In this document: positions 35,590 to 46,856 of the stretch, one piece after another
Layout of the letters: each line of letters begins with the position of its first letter
Position numbering within the stretch: the stretch's first letter is position 1
DNA from: Stratiolaelaps scimitus
Lineage: Eukaryota; Arthropoda; Arachnida; Mesostigmata; Laelapidae
Length of the DNA: 64,000 bases
Assembly (NCBI GenBank): GCA_019614645.1
Contig: JABWDB010000017.1
Span: 186,001 to 250,000 of the forward strand
Reading direction: 5' to 3'
Translations under genes and position numbers: made by a program
Notes under the pieces: generated by a model
The model's input: the letters and a program-made list of their open reading frames with translations, nothing else
Database searches by the model: none
What the model was told of the DNA's origin: nothing

Positions 35590-36960
35590 GGCCGACCTCA
35601 TCATTCTTTGCCGTACGGAGCACCAGGTCCGTTCATACTGGTGAACAGTAAAGGGCCACAGACTCAGCTACCGATGCCAGCAGTCTCCTCCTCTCCTTCA
35701 ATAGTCCCCGCACCCTAGGTCAGGGATACTCGCTGTGCCTTGGCTGTGGAGTACCTGATGTGCGCCAGGCCGCTTAACCTTTGGTCAAGAATGACTCCGA
35801 GGTATTTCGCCTCCCGCCTGACTTCTATCGGGTGACCGTCGGGCAGGATGTTGATCTCCCGCGTCCTTTTCCTGCCTGTTAGGTACACTGCCTCTGCCTT
35901 AGCAGGTGTAAGCTGGAGATGGTGGAAATCCCTCCACTGTACCACCCTACGTAAGGCTTCGTTGGCCGTGCCCTCTAGGGTGTCCTCCGTTCTCGCCATG
36001 ACCATCACCACCAGGTCAACCGCGTAGGCGAGGAGCTCAGAGCCCTCCGGCATATCGATTTGAAGAACCCCGTCATAGGAAAGGTTCCAGGGTACGGGCC
36101 CCAGAATCAAACCCTGGGGGACGCCGGCAGTGACTTCGTGCTCCAGGCCCCCAGTTAACAGTGTTAAAGGTGTTTTTAACGTCCAATAGGATGAGGAGAA
36201 CGAATGCCCGCATCCTTCGGGTTTTCCCAGATTCTTCCCTTGCTCGCCGTTTGACTCGACGTAGGGCATCCAGGATGGACAGCCTTTTCCGAAACCGTCC
36301 AGCAGCGCCTGATTCTCCCCGATTTCAGCGGTGAGTCTGCCGAATATGATCTGCTCGGAGAGTTCACCCACCGCATCAAGAAAGCAAATGGGTCGGTACG
36401 CCGCGGGGCCGGTTTGCCCCTCGGTTTAAGTACCAGGACCAACGAGCGCGTTTCCATGCGGCCGGGTATGTACCCTCCCGCAGTATCTTGCTCGCTAGTC
36501 TCGCGATACAGGAACGGGTCACCTCCGGGATATCCTCACCGTGGTCTTGGGGAAGTCTTGGTCTTGGTCTCCCACTCCCTTGCCGCCTGTGTCGGGAAGA
36601 GGTGGAGCACCATCTCTCTTAACTTGTCCGGTGGCAAGGCAGGCGACGGCCTACAAAGTTTGGCCATGACTATACGGTATGGCCTTCCCCATATGTCTCG
36701 CTCAACGGACTCGAGTAGCGCCTCCACTTCTCCCTTTTACTCTTTATGATGTGGTCGGTTGTCCTTCTTTGCTCGCAGGTACCCCTTCTGGAGCCCCTGG
36801 AGCCCATAGGCCAGCTCTGTACTGTGTTGTCCGCTGTTTGCCGGCCTGCTCCGAGCCCTCGAGTACGCCCTTCTCGCCCGTACACAGACTCTCCTTGCTC
36901 TGGCTATAGCCTCGTTCCACCAGCTGTCTGTCAGTCAACTGTAACCGCTTGCTCGTTGGC
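35590..36960 (-). mobile_element. R1-like retrotransposon fragment (pre-RT to thumb), minus strand
   Basis: Read on the minus strand it carries a pre-RT region (WWNEAIARARR and SVERDIWGRPYRIVMAKL, about 36935-36660), then FPTQAAREW, LREGTYPAAWKRAR, fingers and palm, and ends with thumb sequence (RRRLLASVAESVALY, about 35650). Frames change several times. The KAPGPDG block expected between FPTQ and LREGTYP is absent, suggesting an internal deletion. The endonuclease is not recognisable beyond 36960. R1-group elements often insert at fixed sites; nothing here indicates an rDNA location. Confidence 0.8.
35715..36371 (-). pseudogene. R1-like reverse transcriptase, catalytic box YAVD
   Basis: This frame of 218 codons holds motif B as AGVPQGLILGP (residues 82-92) and motif C as YAVD (residues 116-119, at 36015-36026). 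It then has the palm and thumb sequence KYLGVILDQRLSG. Motif C should read YADD, so the first catalytic aspartate is replaced by valine, which one base change can explain. The N-terminal part (motif A region) is scrambled by shifts: the overlapping frame 36176-36457 contains the fingers sequence RSLVLVLKPRGKP. Inactive for two independent reasons. Confidence 0.8.
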
Positions 36961-39900
36961 TAAACTGCTGACAAATCGTTCATCTCCTTACTTCCTGTGA
37001 TATCAGCTGTTGTCTTTAGTTTGTCGTATTCACGATTCTTCTCAGGTTCACAGCACAGGCCATACCACTGGTTAGTTGGTTGTCCTTCTGCCTAATCTAT
37101 ACGAACGCGTCCACTCGGGGTGGATCTGTCGGTTCACATCCATAAACTCAGAAAGTCTTTCCGAGGTGAGCCGCATATTTCGGGAAGAGCCGCACTTGGC
37201 CTGTCTTCATAACCAACGCACTCTTTATCTACCGGAAAGATCAGACGGCATCATTTCCTCCCGGGGGGTATTTCTGTCCCGACATCCAGACACCATTGAG
37301 TTTTCACCGTGTTTCTTTCTCACATCACTTTTTACTGCCCACCTATCTCGTCAGACCTGTTTCAACTTTTCAGTTTGCAGAGGCGTACGCCCGAGGTCAA
37401 CAGCGCTACAGCCTGCGTTTATATGCGTATCAACACAGTCCTTGCTGGGCTACGTCCTTACACCATAAAAAGAGTACCTGTTGGAATGAAAGCTACCCGA
37501 ATTCGTTGGACACAACTAACCAGACAGTGGAGCAGGGGTCATTTCACTTGAGGAAAAGTGTTGTGGTTACTGGAGACGTAGGTAAGTTCTATCCTCAACC
37601 GGACTCCATAACGAATCTGATGGAGAAACAACTAAAACAAAATCGTTGCAATATGAAATAGTGTAGGTGTCGGTTTGTCCAGGTAATTTGTAGGATATCG
37701 TATAATGCTGATGAAGTAACGCTGTCTATTTTAAAATACCGACTTAGTAATGACCGTATTAAAGGGACAATAACAATCAATCTATTGGATGTGTTAAATA
37801 ATGTCCAAACAAAATAATCACTGTCCTTGGTCCGAACATATTGTACACATGTTTACTATGTGCACAATACCTACTATGTGTACGTAATTAGTATACACTT
37901 ATAGTATTGGTGAAGGGAGGGCACGTATGAAGATGTAGCCCCGGGCCGAGAAGTATCGACCTGAAAAGGGCTATGGGCCAGCCGCCAAGGAAAATAACAT
38001 AATACCGAGCTGAAGGTAGATCCGTTAGGACTTATGACATTGTTTAAATCTATGGACAAAAGGTTCTCAACGGGTAACTGAAATGCGAGTGATGCTAAAC
38101 GAACCAGGTATTACTTTCGGGAATAAGTAGCAAGACATACAGGTATTCTCTTAATAGTACGCTTGGATCAAATTTGGCTAGATGATAACCCATACCCAAA
38201 AATGCCTTTGTCGTACCCATCGTCCGCCAGTGTTCATAGAGTGACAGACGGCTTCCCTATTTTAGTTGTATTCCGCTCTATGATAGCTAGTTCTTAGCAA
38301 ATGATTGCCCAAAGCTAAGTTTGTGCTGCTTTCAGCTGTGCTCCTGTTGACTACTAACTGGCGAAGGAGCACGTTGAACCTCGTTAAACCTCGTGTCCAT
38401 GTATCGTGCTTCAGAATCCCTTCTTTTCTTTAGCATCTTCTTGTAATCGCCGTTGTGCTCCGGTCTCGTTTCGCCGTCTGACGTTCACTTCATACCGAGC
38501 CTGTCCCTGCGTAGGATATTACCAGGAGCTCATTAACCAACATAATGGCTTTTCGTAGTAGTGTGCTGAACAGCAAACAATAAATATACTGCGATGAACG
38601 CATTCTGCAAGACTCTAACCAGACCACGGACATTTTCTCCCTCAGTCCCGTCCACGGGTCTGACCACTTTCTCCAGGTAGTAATGTTGGTGCTGCGTACG
38701 CCGCGGCTGCCTTGCTAGTGGCTAATTCATGAGACACCGGTCCATCCTACAACAGACCCTGTCGAGCACGGTCGCCACTTGTCTGTGATTCACTTAGGTC
38801 GCAACGGCCACTGACTTGCGCTGCTCGGAGGCTACCCAGCTCGATGTTGCTGGGCTCAGACTGTCACCAGCAAACAGACAACAAAGGATGGGGATGTCTG
38901 AATTTTCGAGATATGTCCCTAATCCACATTCAAGCGTAGTACGTAGAGATATCACGGTGATAATTCCCTTGATGTCACCGAGGTGTCACGGTGGGGCCTA
39001 ACCTAAGCACAGGTCGAATGCTCCTGTCTGGTGGAGGAGACATTCGTAGAGACATAGGTATGTATGATATAAATATGTGGTACACACAGACCTTGAGGAA
39101 TACAGACAGCTCAGCAAGTCTAGGCGACGGATCATTCAAGGGCGTAGTTTGAAATGAATTCATCTATAGACATTTTAGAATAACGATCTAAAAATTGATC
39201 TAAAAATGGCTCATCTCACGATATACGGCCAGCTGACTATTTGCATCTGCAACCGTGCTCCGTGTCCTCATGTTATGAAGCGAACGAAAGACGAACGGAT
39301 CTGCATTTGATCTCCATGCATATACGCTGACAGTACTGCCTCCTCCGTAGACACGAGAATGCGAATATCTTTGCTGGATATTTTGGTTTGCTATGCGAAT
39401 ATCCGTGGTGGACATTCGATTCATACATTATATGTAGTTCGATGACATTCCATTCGAATTAAATCCACCAAAAATAATTCATTAACCACGAAAAAACTCG
39501 TTTCTGTTGTAGTTCTGCCCAACTTGATGCAACTCCAGTGACAGCGTGGAAATACTGGCTTATCTCTCAGTTTGGAGTATTTGTCTTTCGGTCAAAACCT
39601 TTCTCAAAATCACGTCAAGGATATTGCAGCTAACATGTACTCTCGTGCCTTTGGCGAGTAGTTATCTGGACATTAATAGCTATCTGGATAACTTACTCAG
39701 GATTAGAATACCATCTGAAAATTCAAGATCATATAACGAAGAGGACAATTTGAGGATGATATAAAAGAAAAAACTCAATCTATTTTGCCAAAATAATAAT
39801 AATATAAAATTGAAGAAGGAGAACAATGCGTATCCTCAACGGACCCTCCGCATCCATTTCAACAATTGTGTTTAACTTTGTAATATCAGCTCAACGATGA

Positions 39901-42900
39901 GTTAAGTTATCATTGCATACATAGCCTTTCGACACACCGTAGTTGTGAGCAGCACCGACTGCTCTATCGGGTGCTTCTTTTTATTGCCAGTCACGTGTCC
40001 ATGATGAGACCCACCACATACTTATTCGTACTAGAAGGCACGCGTGCATTCACACATGTATACACTTTGACATTGTCTTCTAAGATCCAAATTTGCCAAC
40101 TTCTCCTATTTGGTTAAAGGTTTTTGACTGTTGATGAGAGTGACCCTCAGTCTCATCTCCCTGAAGTCGACTTCCCGCAGATCTTCAGCCGCTTCAAACT
40201 CAAGTGGGTACATATGAAGATGCTAAATATACGACCTATCACTGTAACTTGAACGTCGCGCCACTCAAATACTGACCGTATTTTCCTTCGCACAATCAAA
40301 TAAACAACGGCTTGCGACCTATTACATGTTCTCATAACCAACGCTGGCACAACTCGTACAAACCACACTCTTGGAGTAATCAGAGTCGCTCGCCACGGTG
40401 ACTTAGACGGGTTAATCTGTGTACCGGTGAGAATATACTGTTAGAAGGGAACATTGTGCTGTAGATATAAAAAATAGATGCTGAAGATGTTTGGCAGTAA
40501 ACCGAACACTCTGAATAGTTGCCTTCATATTTTACTTTGTTTTGGGGGGTCCTTCTATGAGTTTAGGATCATGCAGTGCGCGTGTACTTTCTAGCGAGAA
40601 AAAGAATGAAGCTAACGACCTCTCCCCCGGAACGTAGACATGCGAATCTACGGACCGTACAATTTCGCCTAATTACCAACGTAAACGCGAGCTAACAAGG
40701 CGGTAGGTCCGCGCGACGCTAAAAAGGTTCGTAGTCGGAGCGCGGCCTTGTAACACCGCCCTTTAACAAGTCGCACGGCCATCGAAAAGAAAGAGCCTTC
40801 GTCAGATTCTCTAAAAAGGCCCAGAGCGGGCGTGCGCGGCAGCTGCTAAATAAAAAGTGGTTCAAGTCTACCGAACCCAGCATGGCAAAATGACGGGTAA
40901 ATCTATCTTATGGCCTCGACGTCAGTTCCGCCCTCCTATTGCATCATTACACGTGGCGAAGGAATGAGAAAAAAAGGTCTGCTTGCTAAGCATTTTTCTA
41001 CTTTTAACTCGGTTAGCTCGCGCTAATAGAGCGAATGGTGTATCTGAAAAGAGACCCTCAAAGTGGCTTGTTAAACAGTGTTAAAGGTTTGGTGGATGCG
41101 GTTTACTCGATGGTCCACAAGGTCGATGTCAAGCTGGCATTGTATATTCATGCGTGTAAATACTGTGCTCGACACATGGGGCTTTCCATTAGCAATTTCC
41201 TCGGGCAAGGTCCTCGGGCATCCGGTTCCACTCCGTTGTGCTATCTGCGTACTAAGTTTGCTACAGACTACTATTAACCCAGTGCTCCTATTACTAAATG
41301 TGCCTGGGAGTTGGCCACCCTCATCGGATATCGACGAGACTTCAACAGGGGAAGAATCAACGGCAACAAAGTAAACGGTTACTTTCACAGCGAATGAAAT
41401 GCCTATAGCAATGTGATGGCCGGAACCATGACAATGGGGTAACTGTAGCAAACTAAAGGCCTCATTGAAATAATACAGCCAAGTAACAGAAGCTCCGGGC
41501 CGTTACAATGACAGCAGAACCTCGGTACTGGAACTACGGGTTGTTCAGTTTGGAGAAGGTGATGAGAGAACTGCAATGTGATGATTGCGACGGAACGACA
41601 GGGGTAACCAAAGTAGCTGGTTAGCTGAATAATTTCAATAAGCGAACGAGATGCCTGCACCAGTGTAACGGTATTAGTAAAATGAATGAATATTCGAACA
41701 GATCCTTTCACAGAACCGGACTCTCTTCCCCTTCTGTGACAACCCTCAGAACTATAATACCTGTTGGGATTGTTTCAGGGGAGGGTTTTTTCTAAGTTTG
41801 TCCTTTGCGTTTTATCGGTAGTATTACCTTCGAAGCGGCTGCAGTGCTCCGCATGACTTCGGTGTATTGCTCACACATCTGGGGCAATATCGTAGCAAAT
41901 GTAATCTCGTAATCCCGTTTTGTGTGCCGCCCCTTCAACGACTTTATATTTCATTATAGGACAATAATTTATGCTTCGAATTACGGATATATACGTTAGA
42001 ATCCGCGACTATATACAACTCTCTTTGTACAAGTCGGTCTCTAGATGACGGCAAACACATTTCCTTCCACATCATGCAAGTGACGAATTGCGTTAATTTT
42101 CAAGGTGTAACCATCTGATCTGAATCGTGTGAGCAACCCTCTGGGGACCACAAATCCGACAGCGTGCGACGGGAAAAATGCTCTGCGGTGCGCATCAGTG
42201 GAGTTTGTATCGTCTTCGTATAGACTTGCACTGAACCCCGAGGCAATAATTGCGTTAGCGGTAATGCAACCCTGATCGTTTTATTTTTAGCCCCCCTTTG
42301 GCTAGGTACCATGTTATTATGTTAAGGAACAAGTTGAACTTCTCTATGTGCCATCGTCTGCGCTGTATTCTCAAATAAGAAAAGTATATTCCCCGTGGCG
42401 TATCCTTCAAAGATTCCTCTAGCTTCTAGTATACCATAATTGGTAACTATTCAGTGGTTTATGAAAAATTATCAGTTATTCAATAGAAATATATATGTTT
42501 ATCCCATACTGCCATGTCTCACCTTTGCACCAAACTACAATTACTAAACACACATAGAGTAAGGAGCGAGGCGTAGTTAGATAAAACGATAACAGTACAG
42601 CATTCATTCATAAATTCACATTGAGGTTTCCTGACGGAACTGAAATTCGAGTACCGCGTCATGAAATATAAGATTACTTAAGCTTTGTAAAACTGCAGTT
42701 ATTCGAATAAACCAATAGAACCCTTACTTTTTGCCTTTCACCTTTACAATGCATACTTTCACGTTATAATTTTTATCGTCTCGTAAAGACGGTTTTAAAG
42801 GATACTTTGAAGAGATGCGTAGCAAGACAGTTCTGAGAATCATACAAGATATTATACGAGAGGTTCATCATTTGCAGTTCGATTCCGACTTTAACTTTTT

Positions 42901-43204
42901 GTCCCTCAATAAATTAGCCTAAAAAGTATTTACATTGTATGACATAACATTCGGATGAAGCTAGGGCATATAGGTTTTCACCACTTAGCAAACATATCTA
43001 CAGTACAAATCCAGTTTTACAAGATTGAGGGTTCTCTGCCAAAGGAGAATCGCATAGGTGCACATGTTATCCAATGTATGTGAATATCTTTAATAAGATA
43101 ATACCAACATCGTGATATAGATGGTGCTGATTCGCACATTATCGTCTCCTTCCTTATTTTACATTAAGAACTACTATCCTTATTGTACATTACCTCTTAG
43201 AAAA
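36961..43204. other. Unique DNA, no gene recognised
   Basis: Long frames at 37076-37661 (+) overlap in three frames and show no motif; part may be further decayed R1 sequence on the minus strand, but I cannot align it. A small inverted repeat (TTGTACACAT / ATGTGCACAA) lies at about 37837-37863. Frames at 41035-41451 on both strands and 41403-41711 (-) are unassigned. Confidence 0.45.
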
Positions 43205-43283
43205 CTTTGCCTTATGCATCAGAGGCATATCCGGGATCGCTCGACATCCTTATTGCCGAGCCACCGTAACCAACTGAGCTCAA
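43205..43283 (-). repeat. tRNA-like sequence, minus strand
   Basis: On the minus strand a near-consensus A box (GAGCTCAGTTGGTTAC, 43266-43281) is followed about 35 bases later by a partial B box (GTCGAGCGATCCCGGA, 43230-43245). Acceptor pairing is not evident. It fits the head of a tRNA-derived SINE or a tRNA pseudogene. Confidence 0.35.
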
Positions 43284-46200
43284 TCACACTCAGTTTTATA
43301 ATAAATACTTCGTCCTCAGGTATACGAAGTCGAGCAATGGCACCTCAAAGGCTCGTGGTCCGCATCGCGATCGTGCTCCGGGTAGTTTTCACTTCCGTTC
43401 CGTATAAATCGAATATCTAATAATTCCATTAAGATATTCTCAAAAAGCGGTGATACCTGTTCTACATACTACGAGATCAACCTGACCTGATAAACCCGAC
43501 CATTATTCCACGTCCACTAGAAACTACGTTGCTCTCTCAGTTTGAAACTTAGCAACACTAATTCTAAAGGTATTTTGCTCAATATATAATATTTGTGGCT
43601 GAGGAGGGACTTCCCCTTCTGCAAAGTCATCCAATATCTTCTCTTTAGGGTCGGTTACGCAGCCCCTCCTCCCGTTCTCAATAATCTGTCATGTAGCAGC
43701 GAAGGCCATCCTGCTCATACAGTCCTTACCTTTCCCCATAGCCGCTACCTCGCAAAGCATAGCGTAGACGTCACAGACGCGAAATTCTTTGTCGTCATTA
43801 AACAATGCATCTTCAGCTTCCGGCGTTTTTAGCCTAGCCACTATTCTACAGCTTCGAAATCGAACCGCCATCACTGGGTCATGACCTCCAACCTCACGAG
43901 GAGAGGAACAAGACGTTACTGCGGGGACTATTGAGATCGGCACGCAGAAAGAAAACACCCTTGGGTAAATGGCACTGATACCAGTTACAGACCATTGTGG
44001 CGAAAGCCAAATTGGCGTTAGGGAAAGATATACGCCAGTGATCATACAACAAGCATGTTCGTGACTCTATAAGTCAGTGTTTGTAAAAAATATATCATAA
44101 TAAATATTCGATATCGTAAAATATAACACAATGAACGCAACCTACATGTAACATTGACTTGCGTTGGTAAAGCCATCGAGATGGAAATCATCGGGAGGGC
44201 TTCGTCAACTACAGCATTACAATCCATACATATGCATTTATATGCGATATATGTGGTATATTGAGCTTGTGAAGAAATTCAAGGGTTGTCACAAACAGCT
44301 GCACATCGCTGATCTGTTAGAAATTTGTCAGATAATGGTATCGACAGACTGCCAGATTAGAAAGGGGCCATGGCAAATTGCAAAAATACTCACCAAATCC
44401 TATCTCTGACTAATTATACGTAGAGCTTGAAAAGTGGATTAGTTATATATGAGAAATGAATCAAATATACTTCCGAGAAGAGTTTTTCACTAAGACAAAA
44501 TGAACCTCGATTGCTCATATAATTCCCCTGAGGCTAGGCTTCAATACTACCTGTGCGAATGAAGTTCTCTAAAGTCATTTTAAAGGAACCTCCACAAAGA
44601 TAATTAAAAATTATAAGAGAAATAAAAGTTGTGCTGAAAACTATATAGCTAAATCGATTATATCAGACGCCGCTATGTCGTTGTTTTTCTAAGTCGCACC
44701 GTATATTGCCTATATATATATATTTTTTTTCTTTTTTAGAGCTGAGCCCGGCTGAGCTTTGATGGCAGGCCAGGGTACCGCTGTGTAGCAACATTGCTTC
44801 AAGGGCCTATCATTTCAGCCATGCTGGACTTCTCTGAGCGCTCTCCAACAGATCAATGTGACGGCAGAGCATCGTTATATATACTGACTGTCTATTAGCC
44901 AATTTCACCGCAGTGTATTCACGACTCCAAAAAGTGACATAGACGTTAGTAATCCGAATTAGCACGACGCAAACTTTGGAAAAAAGATATTACTCCACCA
45001 ACAGGCATTAATGACACAATATGATGATTTATTAGAGCTACTTAAATTGTTTATCGTTCAATGGTTTAAATAAATTTTTACCTGGTACGCGCCACTCATT
45101 AAATTGTTACTCTGCGTATGACAATTAAGCGTGGTCATCTTTTCTGCAATGAGCTGTATTTATAATGTAACGAGGTTGGGGATTCCAGGTGGCAGGCAGT
45201 GGTTTTTGAAATACAACGTATGTAGCGGTTTTACACTCCGCGTCACCACCAATGGATTCCTCTCGGTGTCCAGTGTACGGGGCCTCCCTGACAGTGGGCT
45301 AGCTCAATTAGTCCTCCATCAGGCCGGCGTAGTCACATGAAAATATGCTCAGGGCATTATCATAAGCCTGATCTGTTGGTGGAGAGTGCGGAGATTAATA
45401 AATGAATGAATATTAATAATAAATAAATATTTCAGTCACTATACAATATCATACTGAATAGCATTCATACAGCTGCTGAAGTTTGAAGCTTCGTCTTCTC
45501 AGAATATGAACATCGTAATAATCTGCGTGCACATATATCAAAAACCCAAAAAAATAATAACATAACTTAGACCACACAATGCACAAGTACTTCGTGCTTA
45601 TAGCCAGAAAGAAAAACAAGAAAACACTTATTTAAAGAATAATAAATAAATATCGTTTTCTCTTAAGCAGCCTTAGACCGCACGTAGGCTACATCAGGCC
45701 ACATGAATATGACGGTGTAAGGTGCTGCCCCATTCAAAAGACACAGTACCATAGCTAAGGCGAGCCAGTAATATGGACAAGCTAGCATATGGGACGGTTG
45801 GAAGTAGACCCACAAGCCGCCGCATCAGCAGCAGCAGCAACGGTCACAACAACAGGAGAAGGCATCGAGAAGTAGTTCCCCAACAGAACTTACCCGAAGT
45901 CGCCCAAGCTGCCGCCGCGTCCGTCTCTTTTGCTGCGTTGACTCGATGCCTCTTCGCCCATTAGACGCTACATCCGAATGAGAGGCTCTCTCATCCCGCC
46001 ACTGGCCTACTCACACAAACCGTAGCAGCAGGACGGAGTTGCAGGCAAAATAGCGGCTCGGCCTGCCCGCCGGCAGGCCGGCTAAGGCATCACCGGGCAT
46101 AACGACGTTGGCCATGCCAGACCACCCACCGAGGAAAGGATGAAACAGCCAGGAAGATGCTAATAGTAGCTAGTAGGCCTGGCAGTTACCACGCGTTTAT

Positions 46201-46376
46201 CAGAGTTACAATTGTTGCTTTGGTATAACACCACCGCCGCCAGGCACCACCAGTCGTCGCGCGCGCAATGGAGCGGGAAGAGAACAGCTTCTGCTCATAT
46301 TTCGGCTTAACGGCTAGTACCGATATGTCTCATTTCTGGTGTGGCCTAGCCATGAACTGACTATGTATTATACATA

Positions 46377-46378
<2 letters not shown>
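43284..46378. other. Unique DNA, no gene recognised
   Basis: Frames at 43593-43832 (+) and 43689-44045 (-) are mirror shadows. AAT/AAAT low-complexity DNA lies near 45396-45432. A CAG tract at about 45825-45842 gives Ser or Gln runs depending on frame. A GC-rich perfect hairpin lies at 46059-46080. Confidence 0.5.
46059..46080. repeat. GC-rich 9-bp hairpin
   Basis: CGGCCTGCC (46059-46067) and GGCAGGCCG (46072-46080) pair perfectly around a 4-base loop. No T-run follows and the role, if any, is unknown. Confidence 0.7.

Positions 46379-46425
<47 letters not shown>
46379..46425. repeat. (TA)n microsatellite
   Basis: About 23 uninterrupted TA units. Confidence 0.97.
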
Positions 46426-46427
<2 letters not shown>

Positions 46428-46533
46428 ACTAGGTAGTGGACAGATGCTGCTCGTGATTGAGAGGGTGGATCAGCAGCTGTTATGAAGTTAGCCAGTGATC
46501 GGAGACGATCGGTTGTCGTTTATACAATCGAAA

Positions 46534-46856
46534 TACAGGGTGTCTGGAAACTTACTCAATCCTATGGATGACTAACGACAAGCTTTGAATGCCTTGAAGG
46601 TAACATTCCGTGAAGGATTGTTCTTTCCTTGTTCTGCAGATACATATTTAGGTCGCAGCGTGTACTCTAGTACAAAAAAAGTCAAATAGGGAAACAGTTG
46701 ACAGTCAGCTTAGAAAAAAAAAAAAAAAAAAGTACAAAAAAAGTAAGGGAAAAATCCGGATAATAATATTTAAAAGGACTGAACGTTTTGCGTTTATTAC
46801 CCACCATTAAATTTTGGGTAGCTCCCATAGAGATCTGTAAGTTTCCGAACACACTA
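46534..46856. mobile_element. MITE-like element with terminal inverted repeats and TA flanks
   Basis: The left end CAGGGTGTCTGGAAACTTAC (46536-46555) is mirrored at the right end, whose reverse complement is GTGTGTTCGGAAACTTAC (46837-46854). Each end is flanked outside by TA (46534-46535, 46855-46856), the target duplication of Tc1/mariner elements. The 320-bp body has no coding capacity. It has a run of 18 A near 46714-46731 and a second AGTACAAAAAAAGT motif nearby. It fits a non-autonomous Tc1/mariner-type MITE. Confidence 0.7.

Noticed and set aside
35437..36960. Twin-priming (5' inversion) as the origin of the opposed R1-like fragments
   Set aside because: In twin priming the inverted 5' part should adjoin the 5' end of the other part without repeating it. 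Here the plus fragment touches the 3' end of the minus fragment, and their protein content overlaps.
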